64,000 nucleotides of DNA, from positions 2,486,215 through 2,550,214 of the forward strand of contig JAJHZJ010000268.1 of the NCBI GenBank assembly GCA_023548195.1, written 5' to 3'. This DNA is from Bettongia penicillata ogilbyi (taxonomy: Eukaryota > Chordata > Mammalia > Diprotodontia > Potoroidae). The notes under the pieces were generated by a model, which was not told the DNA's origin, did no database searches, and saw only the letters and a list, made by a program, of their open reading frames with translations. The first letter of the stretch is position 1, and every line of letters begins with the position of its first letter. Below, piece by piece: positions 33,180-44,840 of this stretch. A program made the position numbers and the translations under genes.

Positions 33180-33834
33180 TAGGAGATTTTTTTTTCTGTT
33201 TATTCATATCTTTCATCTCATTTCCTTTATGGAACAGGCCTGATTTGGGTATGTCCTTTGTCTAATCTGTAGTCTGTTAGAACTACCATTGTAATTCTGA
33301 TGGAATGATGGAGACTACAGTCTCTGATTTCAGCCTTCATGGATCAATTATCATGCTGGTCCTAGCTCTATCTTTAGCTTTTTTTTTTTTTTTTTTTTTG
33401 CATGATCACTACCTAATCCTCACAAATTGGGATGTTAGAAACCTCAGGTCTTCACAAGGTCCATCTGGACTTCTGACTCTGCTCTGACTGTCTTGGGCCT
33501 CACTAGTAAAGGGAAATCAACCTCAGATTTCTTAGAAGTCTTCAAGGTTTTGCACAGCTTTCTTGTACAGTGAACTATCTGAATTGTCTCTGGTCTTCTG
33601 CTGTTTCTACAGGCCCAGGTAAAGATTCTGCTGGCCTTAGGTTCCACTCTTGCTGGCTTCCTCCTTCCCCCTCTCTGTGCCCACCAGCTAAGCTTACTTA
33701 CGTTTCTCTTTAGCCTTCTTGATCAGTGTTCCATTGAGTGCTCTTTTTAGTATTGGCTGGAATGTTGGTCAGGGTAACTGGGATTCTTCCTCATTGCTAT
33801 CTTAACTAAAAGTCTACACTAATAATTTTTTCTT
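33180..33834. other. Unassigned, pyrimidine-rich; contains a poly-T run
   Basis: A run of about 22 T at 33380-33401 and CT-rich text. It vaguely resembles antisense L1 5' leader but there are no firm landmarks. Confidence 0.3.
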
Positions 33835-33945
33835 TTATCATTAATAATAAAAATAATAATGATGATAATGAATATTTATATAGTGCTTTAAGGTTTACAA
33901 ATCACTCTCCATATGTGAAATAATTTTCTGTTTATATAGGACCAG
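33835..33945 (-). mobile_element. MIR/CORE-SINE 3' fragment, antisense
   Basis: ATTTATATAGTGCTTTAAGG and TTTACAAATCACTC are the reversed CORE-SINE tail. L2-like wording follows at about 34010-34055 (TTATCCCTGCCCCAGAGG). Confidence 0.65.
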
Positions 33946-34204
33946 CTATAGCTGACACAGAGATGCCAAAGACTACACACATACATATACAAAGCTACCT
34001 AAAGTATCTAAGACATTATCCCTGCCCCAGAGGAGTACACAATCTAGTTGCTTGTTTGTTTGTTATTGTCATTGTTTTGTGGGTTTGTTTTTGGGGTGGG
34101 GAGGGAGATTTGGATAAGACATATACAGGTAAATAAAATGTAAATTAGAATTTTGTGTATAAGGGAAAAGTCACTTCCAACTAGATAACCAAAGAAAGCA
34201 ACAT

Positions 34205-34385
34205 AATAATTATGACAACACATTTATTTTATGCTTTAATATTACAAAACCTTTTCCTTACAATGACACTGCAAAGTATATATTGCAATATGAACAGCCT
34301 CATTTTTTCAGATGAAGAAACAAAGGCTCAATAAAATTAAATGATTTGCCCAAAGTCCCACCACCAAGAAGTGTTTCTGCTAAGC
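34205..34385 (-). mobile_element. MIR/CORE-SINE, antisense
   Basis: TTCAGATGAAGAAACAAAGG, ATTTGCCCAAAGTCCCACC and the preceding GACAACACATTTATTTTATG tail. Confidence 0.65.
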
Positions 34386-34389
34386 CTCA

Positions 34390-35557
34390 AACATTGGCCT
34401 CTCCTTACTAAAAAAAAAAAAAAATCTAATTTCTTTCCAATGTCCCACACTTTAACAGTATTCTATAAATGTGAAAAGTATTCTATAAATTCTATAAATC
34501 AAGTGTAAACCCGATTAAAGTTCATCATTTCCTATATGAGGTCAAAATGAGCCCAAGTCTAAAAACTTTTTTTGGGGGGGCGGGGTGAATGTTTTACCAT
34601 CTGAAGAAGATGCCCACATTTTACAAGGTCACTGGCATTCCTTCTATAACTTTTATTATTTGAACTGGGCATTAAAGGGTAAGCAGGATGCCAAAAGATA
34701 GAGTAGAGAAGAGTATAAAGGAAGGCTGGGAAATTTTAAAGCAAATTATGCCTATTTTGATTTAATACAACAAGTATTTTGATACATACTTGCATATTTA
34801 CCATTTAACAAAAAATATATAATGTTAGAAAAAATGACAGTATTGATAGGTAGAACACTAACATCCCTGTGGGAGATACTGAGCTAGTTAGTTGAGTGAT
34901 AAGGTCCCTTCTTGTTCTAGCATTCTGTGACTTAATGATATTTTAGGCATATGGAATGAAAAGACTCAGAGACTTGTAGGGTGGGTCATTACAGCTACCT
35001 CTAACAAAAGAATCCATAGCCCAAACGATGATGGGGTTTGCATTTTCAGAAATCAAACTATACTTGTGTTCATACCTCTGACATTTAATGAAGCCTGCCT
35101 TCCGGTGAGTTTCTTCATTTTCAGGGTCATACATCTAAGCCTTCCCTGAGAATGGCCATCTCCCTCCTACAGAGGATATGGTCCAAATGTTCAGGCTGAG
35201 TGGGTTAATTACAGTGCTTAATTAAGAAAGAGAGATTTCTTTGCCCAAAGATAGATCTGTGTCTATCCCCACTGGGGTCAGTTACAAGATACTTATTCTT
35301 ACTAACCCAGGGGCCAAGTTTATTACTCATGTGAGCTCTACCATACTGACATTCTATACTTTTCACTCTAGTTGTTTTAAAAGCTCTTAGAAAACTGGCA
35401 TTACAGCTAAACTATAAAGGAAATAAGGTTTCAGGTACCAGGATACAGAGGGAGGCAAAGAGGAAGACAAATGAGTATCTTGCTTGAAGCAGCCTTTCTC
35501 TCTTTGTCCTGGAACTCTTGCCCAAAGGGGGCCAGGGAGCCCTGGCTTTTCTGGCTA
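34390..35557. other. Unassigned 1.2-kb stretch
   Basis: No gene. There is a short A-run near 34410 and a small tandem duplication (GTATTCTATAAAT) near 34458-34500. Possible MIR scraps near 34870-34930. Confidence 0.4.
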
Positions 35558-35790
35558 GATGCCAGAAGATAAGGACCTGAGTCTTAATTCTGCCACGAAG
35601 CAGATATATTAGTCTGGGTAAGTCACTAAACCTCTTTAAGGTTGCATTTCCTCTTTTGTCTGGCAAATGCATTCACTGCTGTCCTTTGCAGGGATGAAGT
35701 AAAGCTCAAACAAGATAGAAGATTTGAACGTATTTCCTAAAGTCTGAAGTGACATGCAAATGTAAGATATCACTGCTATTGTCGCATCAG
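35558..35790 (+). mobile_element. MIR, long but degenerate
   Basis: GGACCTGAGTCTTAATTCTG, GGGTAAGTCACTAAACCTCT and ACATGCAAATGTAAGATATC span head to tail. Confidence 0.65.
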
Positions 35791-35959
35791 TAAAATAGGC
35801 CCCCTGGAAAATGCTCTGGCTTCCTATTTTCTGCAGTGAGTCTTATGGGAAATCCCCCCAAAACGCCTTGTTTGCTTTCAGGAGACAGAGCACTTTGAGA
35901 AGTATTTGCCCCTTCCATAGGTCCTCTGCCAGGAGGATTGCCCTGGGCAAGACCATCAG

Positions 35960-36050
35960 AGAATCATGGCATCACAGACTCTCAAAACAGAAAGGAATCT
36001 CTGAAGCCATATGGTCTAGTCCATGCCTAAAGAAAAATCCTCACTAAAAC
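35960..36050 (-). mobile_element. L3/CR1 3' terminal fragment, antisense
   Basis: GAATCATGGCATCACAGACT, AGGAATCTCTGAAGCCATAT and GGTCTAGTCCATGCCTAAAG are the reversed terminal part of L3. Confidence 0.6.
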
Positions 36051-36054
36051 ATGA

Positions 36055-36180
36055 AATAATTACTCAGTATTTATTAAAGGTCTACTGTATTCCGAGTGTA
36101 AGAAAAAAAATGAAGCATTCCCTGCCTTCAAGAAGCCTGTATCCTGTCTGGAAAAATATGCACATATATAAGTAGGGATG
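36055..36180 (-). mobile_element. L2 3' end, antisense
   Basis: AGTATTTATTAAAGGTCTAC and TTCCCTGCCTTCAAGAAGCC. Confidence 0.65.
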
Positions 36181-36224
36181 GGGATTGGATCTAAGATTTC
36201 ATTAGTATAATTCTAGAATTTTTA

Positions 36225-36460
36225 AAAAAATCTATTTGATTTTAATGTTAATTTATGGAAAAAAATCATTTCTGTATCAGAGTATAATTTAAAAAAGATG
36301 ATTGCACATGAAACTTCAAATCTATTATTTGCTATTCCTTTTAAATATATAATAGTTATCATATAAATTTCTTTTTTCTTCCCTCCCCCTGACCCCTACC
36401 CTAGAGAAGACTACCATTGTATTACATTATATGTATGTATATATCAGAAAAATTATTTTA
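36225..36460 (-). mobile_element. L1 3' UTR, antisense
   Basis: TTTGCTATTCCTTTTAAATA, TATCATATAAATTTC, CCCTAGAGAAGACTACCATT and a TATGTATGTATATAT end match a recurrent reversed marsupial L1 3' end. Confidence 0.6.
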
Positions 36461-36499
36461 GTGTAATTCTAGAATGAGAAAAGTCTATCTACAGACATT

Positions 36500-36655
36500 G
36501 ATCAACAGCTTAAAGTCTTAGAGTTGCCCTGGGCACTGAGAGGTGAGTGACTTGTAAGATCACAAAACCACTACATCTCAGAACCAAGACTTGAATTCAG
36601 GTCCTCTTGGTTTCAAGGACATCTTATCTTTTAATGCACTTTGCCACACTGCCTA
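36500..36655 (-). mobile_element. MIR, antisense
   Basis: GAGTGACTTGTAAGATCACA, AAGACTTGAATTCAGGTCCT and a head-like TGCACTTTGCCACACTGCC. Confidence 0.7.
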
Positions 36656-36829
36656 TTGTCTTATATTATAAGTGCTTTCTAACTATTTGTTGAATTGAAC
36701 TGAGTGCAACGGAGTACAGAAGCATCTGTGATGGTGCTTAGACTTCTGCCAGGTTGAAGAGGTAAATAACCCCTTCTAAGAATGAAAAAATTCAATTGTG
36801 GTTGCTGTTGTTGGTATTGGTGTTGGTAT

Positions 36830-36947
36830 CCAATACAAGCTCTTCTGTTTGGCTTTTAAAGCCCTTCAAAACCAGAGCCCAACTAACCTCCACCTCCTTA
36901 CTACAGGTTAACTTTCTTCCCACTCTTTTGTCCAGAAAAAAATCACC
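36830..36947 (+). mobile_element. L2 ORF2 fragment
   Basis: AATACAAGCTCTTCTGTTTG, GCTTTTAAAGCCCTTCAAAA match the L2 stretch encoding FKAL-like residues. It ends at the SINE that follows. Confidence 0.6.
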
Positions 36948-37192
36948 TTTTTGCCGTTGTTATCTAGTCATTTTCCAACTCTTTGTGACCCCCTTCGGGG
37001 TTTTCTTGGTAAAGCTGCTGGAGTGGTTTACCATTTCTTTCTCCAGCTCATTTTACAGATGAGGAACTGAGGCAAGAAAGGTTAAGTGACTTTCCCAGGG
37101 TAATGGCGCGAGTAAGCATCTGAGGTCAGATTTGAATTCAGGTCCCGTCTCCAGGGCTGGAGCTCTACCCACTGTGCCACCTAATTGCCCAT
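36948..37192 (-). mobile_element. Full-length marsupial SINE, antisense
   Basis: CAACTCTTTGTGACCCCCTT, GCTGGAGTGGTTTACCATTT, GATGAGGAACTGAGGCAAG and CTCTACCCACTGTGCCACCT. Confidence 0.93.
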
Positions 37193-37279
37193 GAAGAGCC
37201 TCTAGGGTTTTCAGGGTTACATTTAAAAGATACTTAGGATATTAGGTAATCTCTAAGGGGTAGAAAGAAAGGGATTCTA

Positions 37280-37765
37280 AGAGGTGGTAGTGAGGAGGGA
37301 ATGTACTCCCAGCCTGAGTTCACAGGAGCAAATTGTTTCAGAGTTGAAAGCTGAGATGTCATGGGTGAGGACCAGCATAACATATTTTTTTTCCAGATTG
37401 CAGAATATAGGAAGAGAAATAATGTCTAACAGAATTAGAAATGTAATTTGGGCTAAGGTTTTGAAGAGCTTTAATTCCCAAATATGTTTTTTCCTAAGAT
37501 ACATAACGATCAACTGGCATTTCTTGAGCAGGGGTTGGTAGGTACTTGGAAATGGACTGGAAAAGGAGACTTTAAGCAGGGAGGCCAATTAGAGGGCTGA
37601 TGAAATAGTTCTAGAGAGAGGACCTAAATCAACATGGGACCTGTGTGAGGAAGGGGTGAGGGGAGGTGGAAAGCAGAGATGCAGAAGTAGAAATGACATG
37701 ATTTATAACTCATTAGATATGTGAGCAAAGGGAGAAGGAATCCAAGATAAGGCTAAGGTTGTGTC
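37280..37765 (-). mobile_element. L2 ORF2/3' region, antisense
   Basis: GAAGAGCTTTAATTCCCAAA, GGAGGCCAATTAGAGGGCTG, GCAGAAGTAGAAATGACATG and GAGAAGGAATCCAAGATAAG are in reversed L2 order. Confidence 0.7.
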
Positions 37766-39240
37766 ACAACCTCTTTGGGAGTGATCCACTTCTTAAAGAT
37801 CCCTTACCAAGGAATCTGATGACCTCTTGAGACAGCCCATTTCACTTGTGCAACTCTGGGGGAAAGTTTTCCTTTATATGGATCCCAAATGTGACTCTCT
37901 GCAAGTATTTTTCATTACTTCTAATCATACCTTGTGGGGTAAAGCAGAACAATTCTAGTCATCCTTCCGTAACGCCCCTCCAAATACCTTCTAACTGCTA
38001 TATCTTTTTTTCTCCAAGTTAAAATATGCAGTTTCTTCAAGCAATCTTTGCAAGTCACATTTTTTAGTTCTCTTACCTTCTCTAGTCCAGCCTTCCTAAA
38101 CTGTGCAAATCAGAAATGAACACAGTACTACAGATGTAGTGTTACTAGAGCAAAGTAGAGTGTATTTTATATTCAAGGGTGTGCTGAAGTAAGTTCACGG
38201 GGGCTTGGTAGAGACAATTATTCAATTTTCAGTGTATTTACACCTTGGGGATTAACAAATGCTCCATATAAGGGCTTGATTTATTGATCTGTTGGCTGTC
38301 TAAACTTACAAATGTGAAGAAAATGTTAATATTGTACATTAAACTTAAAATTTTAAGTGCCACAGTGCCTGGCACATTGTAGGCATTTAATAAATATTTA
38401 TTGATTGAAAAGTGTATCCTGCTTTATTGGAAAGCCAGTTGTTAAATACTTAACAGTACACCTCTGCTTGTATTTCATTCTAATCATTTCTGTTAATGCA
38501 CACCAAGATGGTACTAGCTTTGATGACTGCTGAGTCATTTCATCTGCTTTCCACTAAAACCTTTAGCATTTCCCCTTATGAACTGTTGGCTATCCATGGC
38601 TCCATATGGTACAATCCTTTCCTATTAAAATTCATTTAATTAGTTTTGTCCCATCATTCCAGCTTACTGATCCCTCCTTGGGTTGCAGTTCTAACATCCA
38701 ACATAGTAGAAGTCTTTTCTAGTTTCATGTCGTCTTTAGAGTCGATGACAATGCCACCTTTGGCTTCACAAAAATCTCTGACAACCTTTTTAAATACAAC
38801 ATAGGAAAGAGGAAAATATTGTTGTATAGTACTTGGCAAGAAACTCTCCCTTCATTTTGCCCCATGCCCTCCCATCCCAGCACACAATTTTATAGATCAA
38901 TCATTCTACCCTTTTGATGCATTCTGCAAATTGGTTGTAAATATACTTCACTGTCCTGTCATCTAGTCACTTCTCCACTTTTCTCTGTTGAGAGATTTTG
39001 TCAAATGCCTTGTTGAAATCAAGGTGTTTTGCTCTGTGGAATTTGTCTGATCTCTCAGTCTAATAACCCTGTGAAATCAGGAAATGAGGCTAGTCTGGAA
39101 TAGCCTGTTCTTGAGATGAAGGCATGCTGCCTCTGGTAGAGCACCACTTCCCTTTCCAAATCTTCACAAACAATCTTTTACAATATGTTCTAGACATTCA
39201 CCAAGAGTGAAAGTCAATCTGATGAATAAGGGTGGGGGAA
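37766..39240 (-). mobile_element. L3/CR1 LINE, antisense, ~1.4 kb, interrupted
   Basis: Landmarks in reversed CR1-clade order: AACACAGTACTACAGATGTA (38119), TTTGATGACTGCTGAGTCAT, TCCACTAAAACCTTTAGCAT, GTCAAATGCCTTGTTGAAAT (39000), CCCTGTGAAATCAGGAAATG and TTCACAAACAATC. A sense L2 3' end (38335-38415) and an unassigned piece (38180-38335) interrupt it. Confidence 0.82.
38335..38415 (+). mobile_element. L2 3' end inside the L3
   Basis: AGTGCCTGGCACATTGTAGG and CATTTAATAAATATTTATTG. Only the terminal ~80 bases are present. Confidence 0.7.
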
Positions 39241-39764
39241 GAAGGAAACCGAGATGATACAGCTTTAGACAGGCACTTTGTCAAGGGTAAGAAATGACAT
39301 CTGACAGCTTGATTTCAATGAAAGATTAAAAAAATTCCCAAGGACAGATAGCCAAATTCAAACAATACACAACTGTCTGGGGTCATTGAGAACAGTAGCA
39401 AACAGTCATATATATCATTGTAGCCTCTAAGGGCATCACTGCATCATAGTATAATATGAAAATTGATGCTCATAATGATGGCAAATTATTAAGTAAAAGT
39501 TAAACAATATTCAATGCCTTCTCTTTAAAAAGTCAGGAAAATAAATCCTTTTTTGAAAATTCTGTCCCAATTGGTTGTTAAACAAAGTACATACAGAATT
39601 AAGTCTCCCTTATTTAGAAAATTCATTAATGCAGCATAGCTCAATCCCTAACTATGTTCAGATTGATGAGGGACCACAACTATATTTTTTTTAATGAGTT
39701 AATTTTCCATGAAACATAATGCTAACTTTCCCCACCCTATACTAGCACTGATTCTTACCCTTTT
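39241..39764. other. Unassigned sequence
   Basis: No gene or named repeat recognised. Confidence 0.35.
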
Positions 39765-39960
39765 AAAATAAAATAACTTTCATTTAAATAGAGCATTTGC
39801 TTTACAAAATACATTACTTTTCTTAAGTATAAATTTTATTATGTCCATTTATCAAATGAGGAAATTGGGATTTCGAGAGGTTTAGGAATTTGGTCAAAAT
39901 CACATGGCTAGTAGTAGCAACTAATTTCTAATACCATTTTAAGAGTTATAAAGCATTTTT
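39765..39960 (-). mobile_element. MIR/CORE-SINE, antisense
   Basis: GAGCATTTGCTTTACAAAAT, CAAATGAGGAAATTGGGATT and TGGTCAAAATCACATGGCTA. Confidence 0.7.
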
Positions 39961-39964
39961 TTCA

Positions 39965-40140
39965 CAATAAATTATTAGGTTGACAGTGAAAAAATTTAGT
40001 CTCAGTTTTTAAGGGATAAAACTGAAACTCAGAAAGAAAAGATGAAGTGCCCAACATCACAGCTGGTGTCTCAGAGTAAGACCTCAAACCCAGATCCTTG
40101 AGTGTTAAAGTTCCGTGCTGAAACCATTCCCTTGGGGCTG
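39965..40140 (-). mobile_element. MIR, antisense
   Basis: AAACTGAAACTCAGAAAG, CATCACAGCTGGTGTCTCAG and CCTCAAACCCAGATCCTTGA. It directly follows another antisense copy. Confidence 0.65.
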
Positions 40141-40494
40141 GAGAGTGTTCTTGATTTACAACTACAGTTACACACACACACGCACAAACACACTTAGTAA
40201 ATACTAAAGTGGTTGCTGAAGGAATGAAAAGCCAACCTGATCTAGAGTCTTAGCAATTTCAGAAAAGCCTTGAGCTGTGGTTCTTAAGAACAGAAATCTT
40301 AAGTGAAGCCCCAGCTAAAGGAAAAGTGTGCCAAAGATAAGGCTGTGATTTGATGGTGAAAAAAATGATCCTGTTCGGATGAGGCAATAGTCCTAATTCT
40401 TTTTTATTTTTTATTTTTATTTTTTAATAAATGCCAGACACCTGAGCATTCATTTGACTATTACCATAGAGAGGTCTCCGAGTCTGGCCCCTTG

Positions 40495-40507
40495 CACCAC
40501 CTAGTGG
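40495..40507 (-). promoter_or_regulatory. CTCF-like core motif
   Basis: CACCACCTAGTGG matches the reversed CTCF core YGCCMYCTRSTGG at 12 of 13 positions and is not within a recognised SINE. Binding is inferred only. Confidence 0.35.
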
Positions 40508-40509
40508 TT

Positions 40510-41879
40510 TTGAACAGAATAGCTGGATAGAGCAAGAAGAAAAGTGTAAAGAGAGGGGGAGGGGAAGAGAGAGAAGGAGAGAGAGAGACAGACAGGCAGA
40601 TATGCAGAAAACATCCCACAGGAATTATGTGAGTGCAGGTGCAGGCATGGATCTGATCATGCCTGCCTCTTGTATCCTGTATTCTGGGTCAGCCTACTAG
40701 AGCTGGCCCTTAGGCAACCTAATGAATCCTGAAGAGTTGAAGGGTGGAGTTTGCTTAGCTCTCTCCAGGATCACATTTGGAGCAGAGTGTATGTGCTATG
40801 TGTACTCATGGGTCTACATGTTTAATGTGCTCTTGGGTCATCAAAAAGGTAGGAGATATCGGTTCAGACCTCCTAAAATAGTATTATGTAGAGAGAACTG
40901 AATTACCAATTAAATCCTTCAAGGTCAACATTTCCTTGATCCATATGCTTATTTGATTGCCTGGGATGCTGTGTTTGTATGTGTTAGAGATGATCTATTA
41001 GGATGAGGGGAGAAGGCCCTGTTTTTAAATAATCAGTTTCTCCATTTTTATCCTACATAAAGATGTTTTGCCACATTGAAAGTTTCTAGCATTACTAAGC
41101 TTTAAGAGATAATTGATTCAATATGTTTTTAGTATATGTAGATGTATTATGCATATAGGCTTGTCTACACACATACACATATATATGTCAAATGTATAAT
41201 CATTAAACTTCTCACATGTGTATATGATATGTATATGCATTTATGTATGTATATAGAGAGAGGTTTTTACCGGGCAAAGTACAGGACACTTATACACACC
41301 TACATACCCTTCACACATTTCTATCTCCCTTCAAAAGCAACCTTTTTTCCTTTCCCCATCCTGAAAAATGCATCTTTCCAGACATGGCCAAAGACTCACA
41401 ATATCTCTGGGAATCAGTCTTTGGGCATATGTCCTAATTCAGAAGGAGCACCACCATTTCCCAAATTGGTGAACATTTTCCATTCTGTCACCCTCAGGCT
41501 CCCCCAAAGAGAGGAGACGCCTTTGTTATAGATTTAAAGTTCAGGAATCCTGAAGAAGGTAGGTCAGAGCTAGGGAGAAATGTTCCACTTAAATATTCAA
41601 GGTCACCCACCAATCACAAAAGCAAGTTGCAGTCCCCAGCTGGACTGACAGAAGGGTCTCAGGCATCCTCTGGACATTCTGAATCCCCACCACCACTCCG
41701 GGGAGGGCTGGTTTTTGGTTTTTTGTTTTGTATTGTATTTTTTGGTGTGAGATAGTGGGGAGAAGAAAAAGAACGCAAATAAGGGTGGGAACTGAAGCTA
41801 CAAATACTTTGTCCTTTTTTTTTAAAGTCCTAGACATCAAGGACCATAGCAAAAATCTGCATTCTAATGTTCGAAACTG
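40510..41879. other. Unassigned 1.4-kb stretch
   Basis: Contains a small GA-rich tract (40550-40600), a TATA/CATA-rich patch (41140-41265) and otherwise unique DNA. The 129-codon open frame at 41142-41531 starts inside the TATA-rich patch and has no family resemblance. Confidence 0.4.
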
Positions 41880-42890
41880 ACTATACCACGCTCCCCCTTT
41901 CCCGAACATTGAATTATCATTTGTAAACCAGCCTGCTGCGCCTCCCCTTGCCCCTCCCTAATGGTTCCTCCTGACTCAGCTGAAGGAGAATGGTGAATAA
42001 TATATGTCTGAGGGAGAGCTGGGTCTGCAAGACTCAGCTGATCCTATAGAAATGGTGTTTCTGATTTTCTGTTTGCCACCATTTCATTGATATCCTGAGA
42101 ATGCAGCAAAATGGTGGCTAATATTGGAGTGGGGAAATGAAGGGGGGGAGGCGTGAGCACCGAGGGCCTCTGAATCCCAGTTGTGTTCTCATGGCTCAGT
42201 GTTCCATGTGAAAGAGTAGGACCCTAACCTAGATGTTCAGAGGATTTTTATTTCCATCTCCAAGCTGGTCCAAACTCAGGTACATGTCACTGCATTAGAA
42301 AGCCCTGCTTTCTCAAAGTTGTTATTTTAAAGGAAACAGTGAGTGCAGCTTAACTGCGCTCTGTGTCAGGGAAGGCAGTTCTGGGGGCTTAATGAACCAA
42401 GCTACATTCCTTTCAGATATATGACTGACTGCATTTAAGGCAAGCACTGCGTTGAGGTCAGTTGTTGAGAAGTTTTCATTTATTTATTTTTGGTCCCCAT
42501 ATCCAACCCACTGAAAAATACCCCCAGACATGTGGAAATATTCCATTTTTTCAGAGATAAAAGCTAGTGTTCAAATCTTTTACAGTCCTGATCCGAGCAG
42601 AGATAAAAGTAGCAGCTAGAGGGGGGAGGAATGCTACAGAAATGCTGCATTGTGCACCTTAATTTAATCATTGTGTGCACTAGAATTTCCTCGCATAAAT
42701 TATAGCCTCAATGATTGCATCACTTTCACAAAAGGTGGCCTCTAATCGATTCAACACTAAAAGAGATCACTGCTTTTTCAAAGCAGGAGAGGATGCCCCT
42801 CAGTCTGAAGAATTAGGGAATTGCACCTGGTGTTCACATGGCAGGAGCCCATCAGGCTAGGAGAGTTTCTTCCGCTACATTTTTTTCATC
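41880..42890. promoter_or_regulatory. Candidate conserved non-coding regulatory block
   Basis: A repeat-free kilobase with dense factor-like words: GACTCAGCTGA twice (41973-41983, 42031-42041), ATTGCATCA (42714-42722, C/EBP-ATF type), palindromic AATCGATT (42744-42751), a CTGCTTT/AAAGCAG inverted repeat (42770-42786), and GCACCTGGTG near 42824. Its wording differs from all nearby fossils. It could be a developmental enhancer; no conservation data are available to me. Confidence 0.35.
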
Positions 42891-43385
42891 TTGACATTTG
42901 CTATCTGCTTGATTTTTTTTCCCCTTCTTCTTTTCACAGCAAAGGACTGTTACAAAGGGGCACCACCCTCCTAGAAGATTTGGGGAAAACTGTTGATTAG
43001 AATGGCTCATGTCTTACCACATGCTGCTTTCCTTACACCTTTTTCCTTCTCCTTTCCCTAGGATAAATACAATTTTAAAATTCTCTTTCTTGAAATGAAG
43101 TTGGGCTTCTCTGGATCTGGTAATAAACAGCACTCACTTAACTGAGGGGATTCAGGTTTGTGTGTTATCCTGACCCAGGCTAGGAGCCCTGGAAAAGGCT
43201 TTTTGTGACATTGGGGGCTAAACAAAGCCAAGGCTATTTAAATGAGGCAATAATATGCCCATACTGTCCTGCATTGTGGTGGTCAGGCTCAACACTGGAC
43301 TTTTTTATTCTTTTTAAAATAAAGAGTATCATAGAGAAGGTTCTCAAGACAGAAGCATACAATTTCCATTCTTGGAGTTTTGTAA
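42891..43385. other. Unassigned sequence
   Basis: Repeat-free continuation, including GGCTATTTAAATGAGGCAAT; no exon seen. Confidence 0.35.
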
Positions 43386-43470
43386 GAAAAGAGGGAGGGA
43401 AAAAAGAAGAAAGGAAAAGAAGGAAGGAAGGGAGGAAGGAAGGAAGGAAGGAGAAAGAAAAGAAAGGACA
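43386..43470. repeat. GGAA/GAAA purine tract
   Basis: Degenerate (GGAA)n with AGAAA interruptions. The Lys/Glu/Gly- and Ser/Phe-rich open frames here come from this tract. Confidence 0.93.
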
Positions 43471-44644
43471 CACTTTGTATCATTATGACAACCTCTAATA
43501 TCCCACATGACAAAATAATTCTATGGAAGTGTTGGTATTTGTATGGAGGAAAGATCCAAAGAATGCATTAACACAGGCAAATTTTGATGTTAACAATTGC
43601 TAGTGCTTTTCAGTAAGTGAATTAAAACAGATCAAATATACATTAGGATGTCCCCATTTTTAAATGTAGCAATGCAGAAAGGAAAGTCTCTGGTGGGAAA
43701 ACTTATTTATACTTAGCAAAAAAAAATGTTTGTAGATAAGCTGTTCTTTATCCATATATATGTTCTCAAATGAAGAATCTAACTGAACTGTCTTCATGAG
43801 GATTCACTGGGTGTTAGGATTGTGGGATAACAGAGATGGTTGAAGAAAAATATCAGATAATTATGTTTTAAATTGAAATATTAAAGTTTCCTTCTCCTGG
43901 GTTCATCTACAGCTGCAAATAGCCATTGCTTGGGTTGAGGGGTGCCAAATTAGAAACAAGAAATTTTTAAAAAATGAAAATTAGATATTCAAAATACAAA
44001 AGTAATACTCAGTGGGGTATATTATTCTTTGATTTCACTTTGACTAAAATTACCAGGGCAAATTAAGTGGAGCTCCGAAGTAACTGTCCCAATAATTTCA
44101 GGGTAGGATAGGGGCTGTATGATTTTAAATTAGAAAGAATTTGGTTATTGTGGTTATATAGAAGTAGCCCTATATCTTAAACTTCTCACAAAAAGGCCTG
44201 CAAACAATTTCACCAATCAATAATATGTCCCACCCACATTTGGCTTTTAGTCTTAGACCCACCCACACTTAGCATTGCTAAGTCTGCTTCCTATAGTTTT
44301 GCAGCCTAGCTGACCCTCCCCCTTTTAGACCGAAAGAATACAATCCTTCCCAAAGATCCCATGGCGTCTCTTGCTACAGAGTAAATATTCTCTAGACAGT
44401 GGAAGCTTTCCACAAAACTCTGGTACTAGAATCTGCATTCTCTTCAAATACAAAAGAATCAAGGTATACCTATGTATTCTGTGTCATTTGCATGCAGCTC
44501 TCTCTCACATGCACACACCCCCCCACACACACACAGTATTTGAGCCACAACACCCTCTTCTCTGGCAAGAGCAAAGGTTGTTAAATGCTTGAAATGGACT
44601 TACTTCATCCTTCATCCAGGCTGTTTGTAACTGTATACCTAGAT
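43471..44644. other. Unassigned 1.2-kb stretch
   Basis: No gene. Short CA run at 44515-44537. The 44180-44400 part is unassigned and could be LTR-derived, without evidence. Confidence 0.35.
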
Positions 44645-44840
44645 TGGTATTATAGGAAGAAAAAGCTTGGAATCAGAGGACCTGGGTCTGCATATCATCT
44701 CTGCTATTTGCTCCCTGGGTGATCTTGGGTAAGCCACCTAAACTTTCAGGGCTTCAGTCTCCTTATCTGTAAAATGAGAGGATTGGACCAGATAACATCT
44801 AAGCACCATTCTAGTTCAAAATGTATGATGTTATGACCAG
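44645..44840 (+). mobile_element. MIR-type SINE
   Basis: TCAGAGGACCTGGGTCTGCA, TGATCTTGGGTAAGCCACCT, TCTGTAAAATGAGAGGATTG. Confidence 0.8.

Noticed and set aside
41142..41531. 129-codon open frame, the longest in the window
   Set aside because: It begins in a TATA/CATA-rich patch (Tyr/Thr/His/Ile-rich residues), has no domain or splice evidence, and one frame this long is unsurprising in 64 kb of AT-rich DNA.
43205..43513. Lys/Glu-rich and Phe/Pro/Ser-rich proteins on opposite strands
   Set aside because: Translations of the GGAA/GAAA tract.
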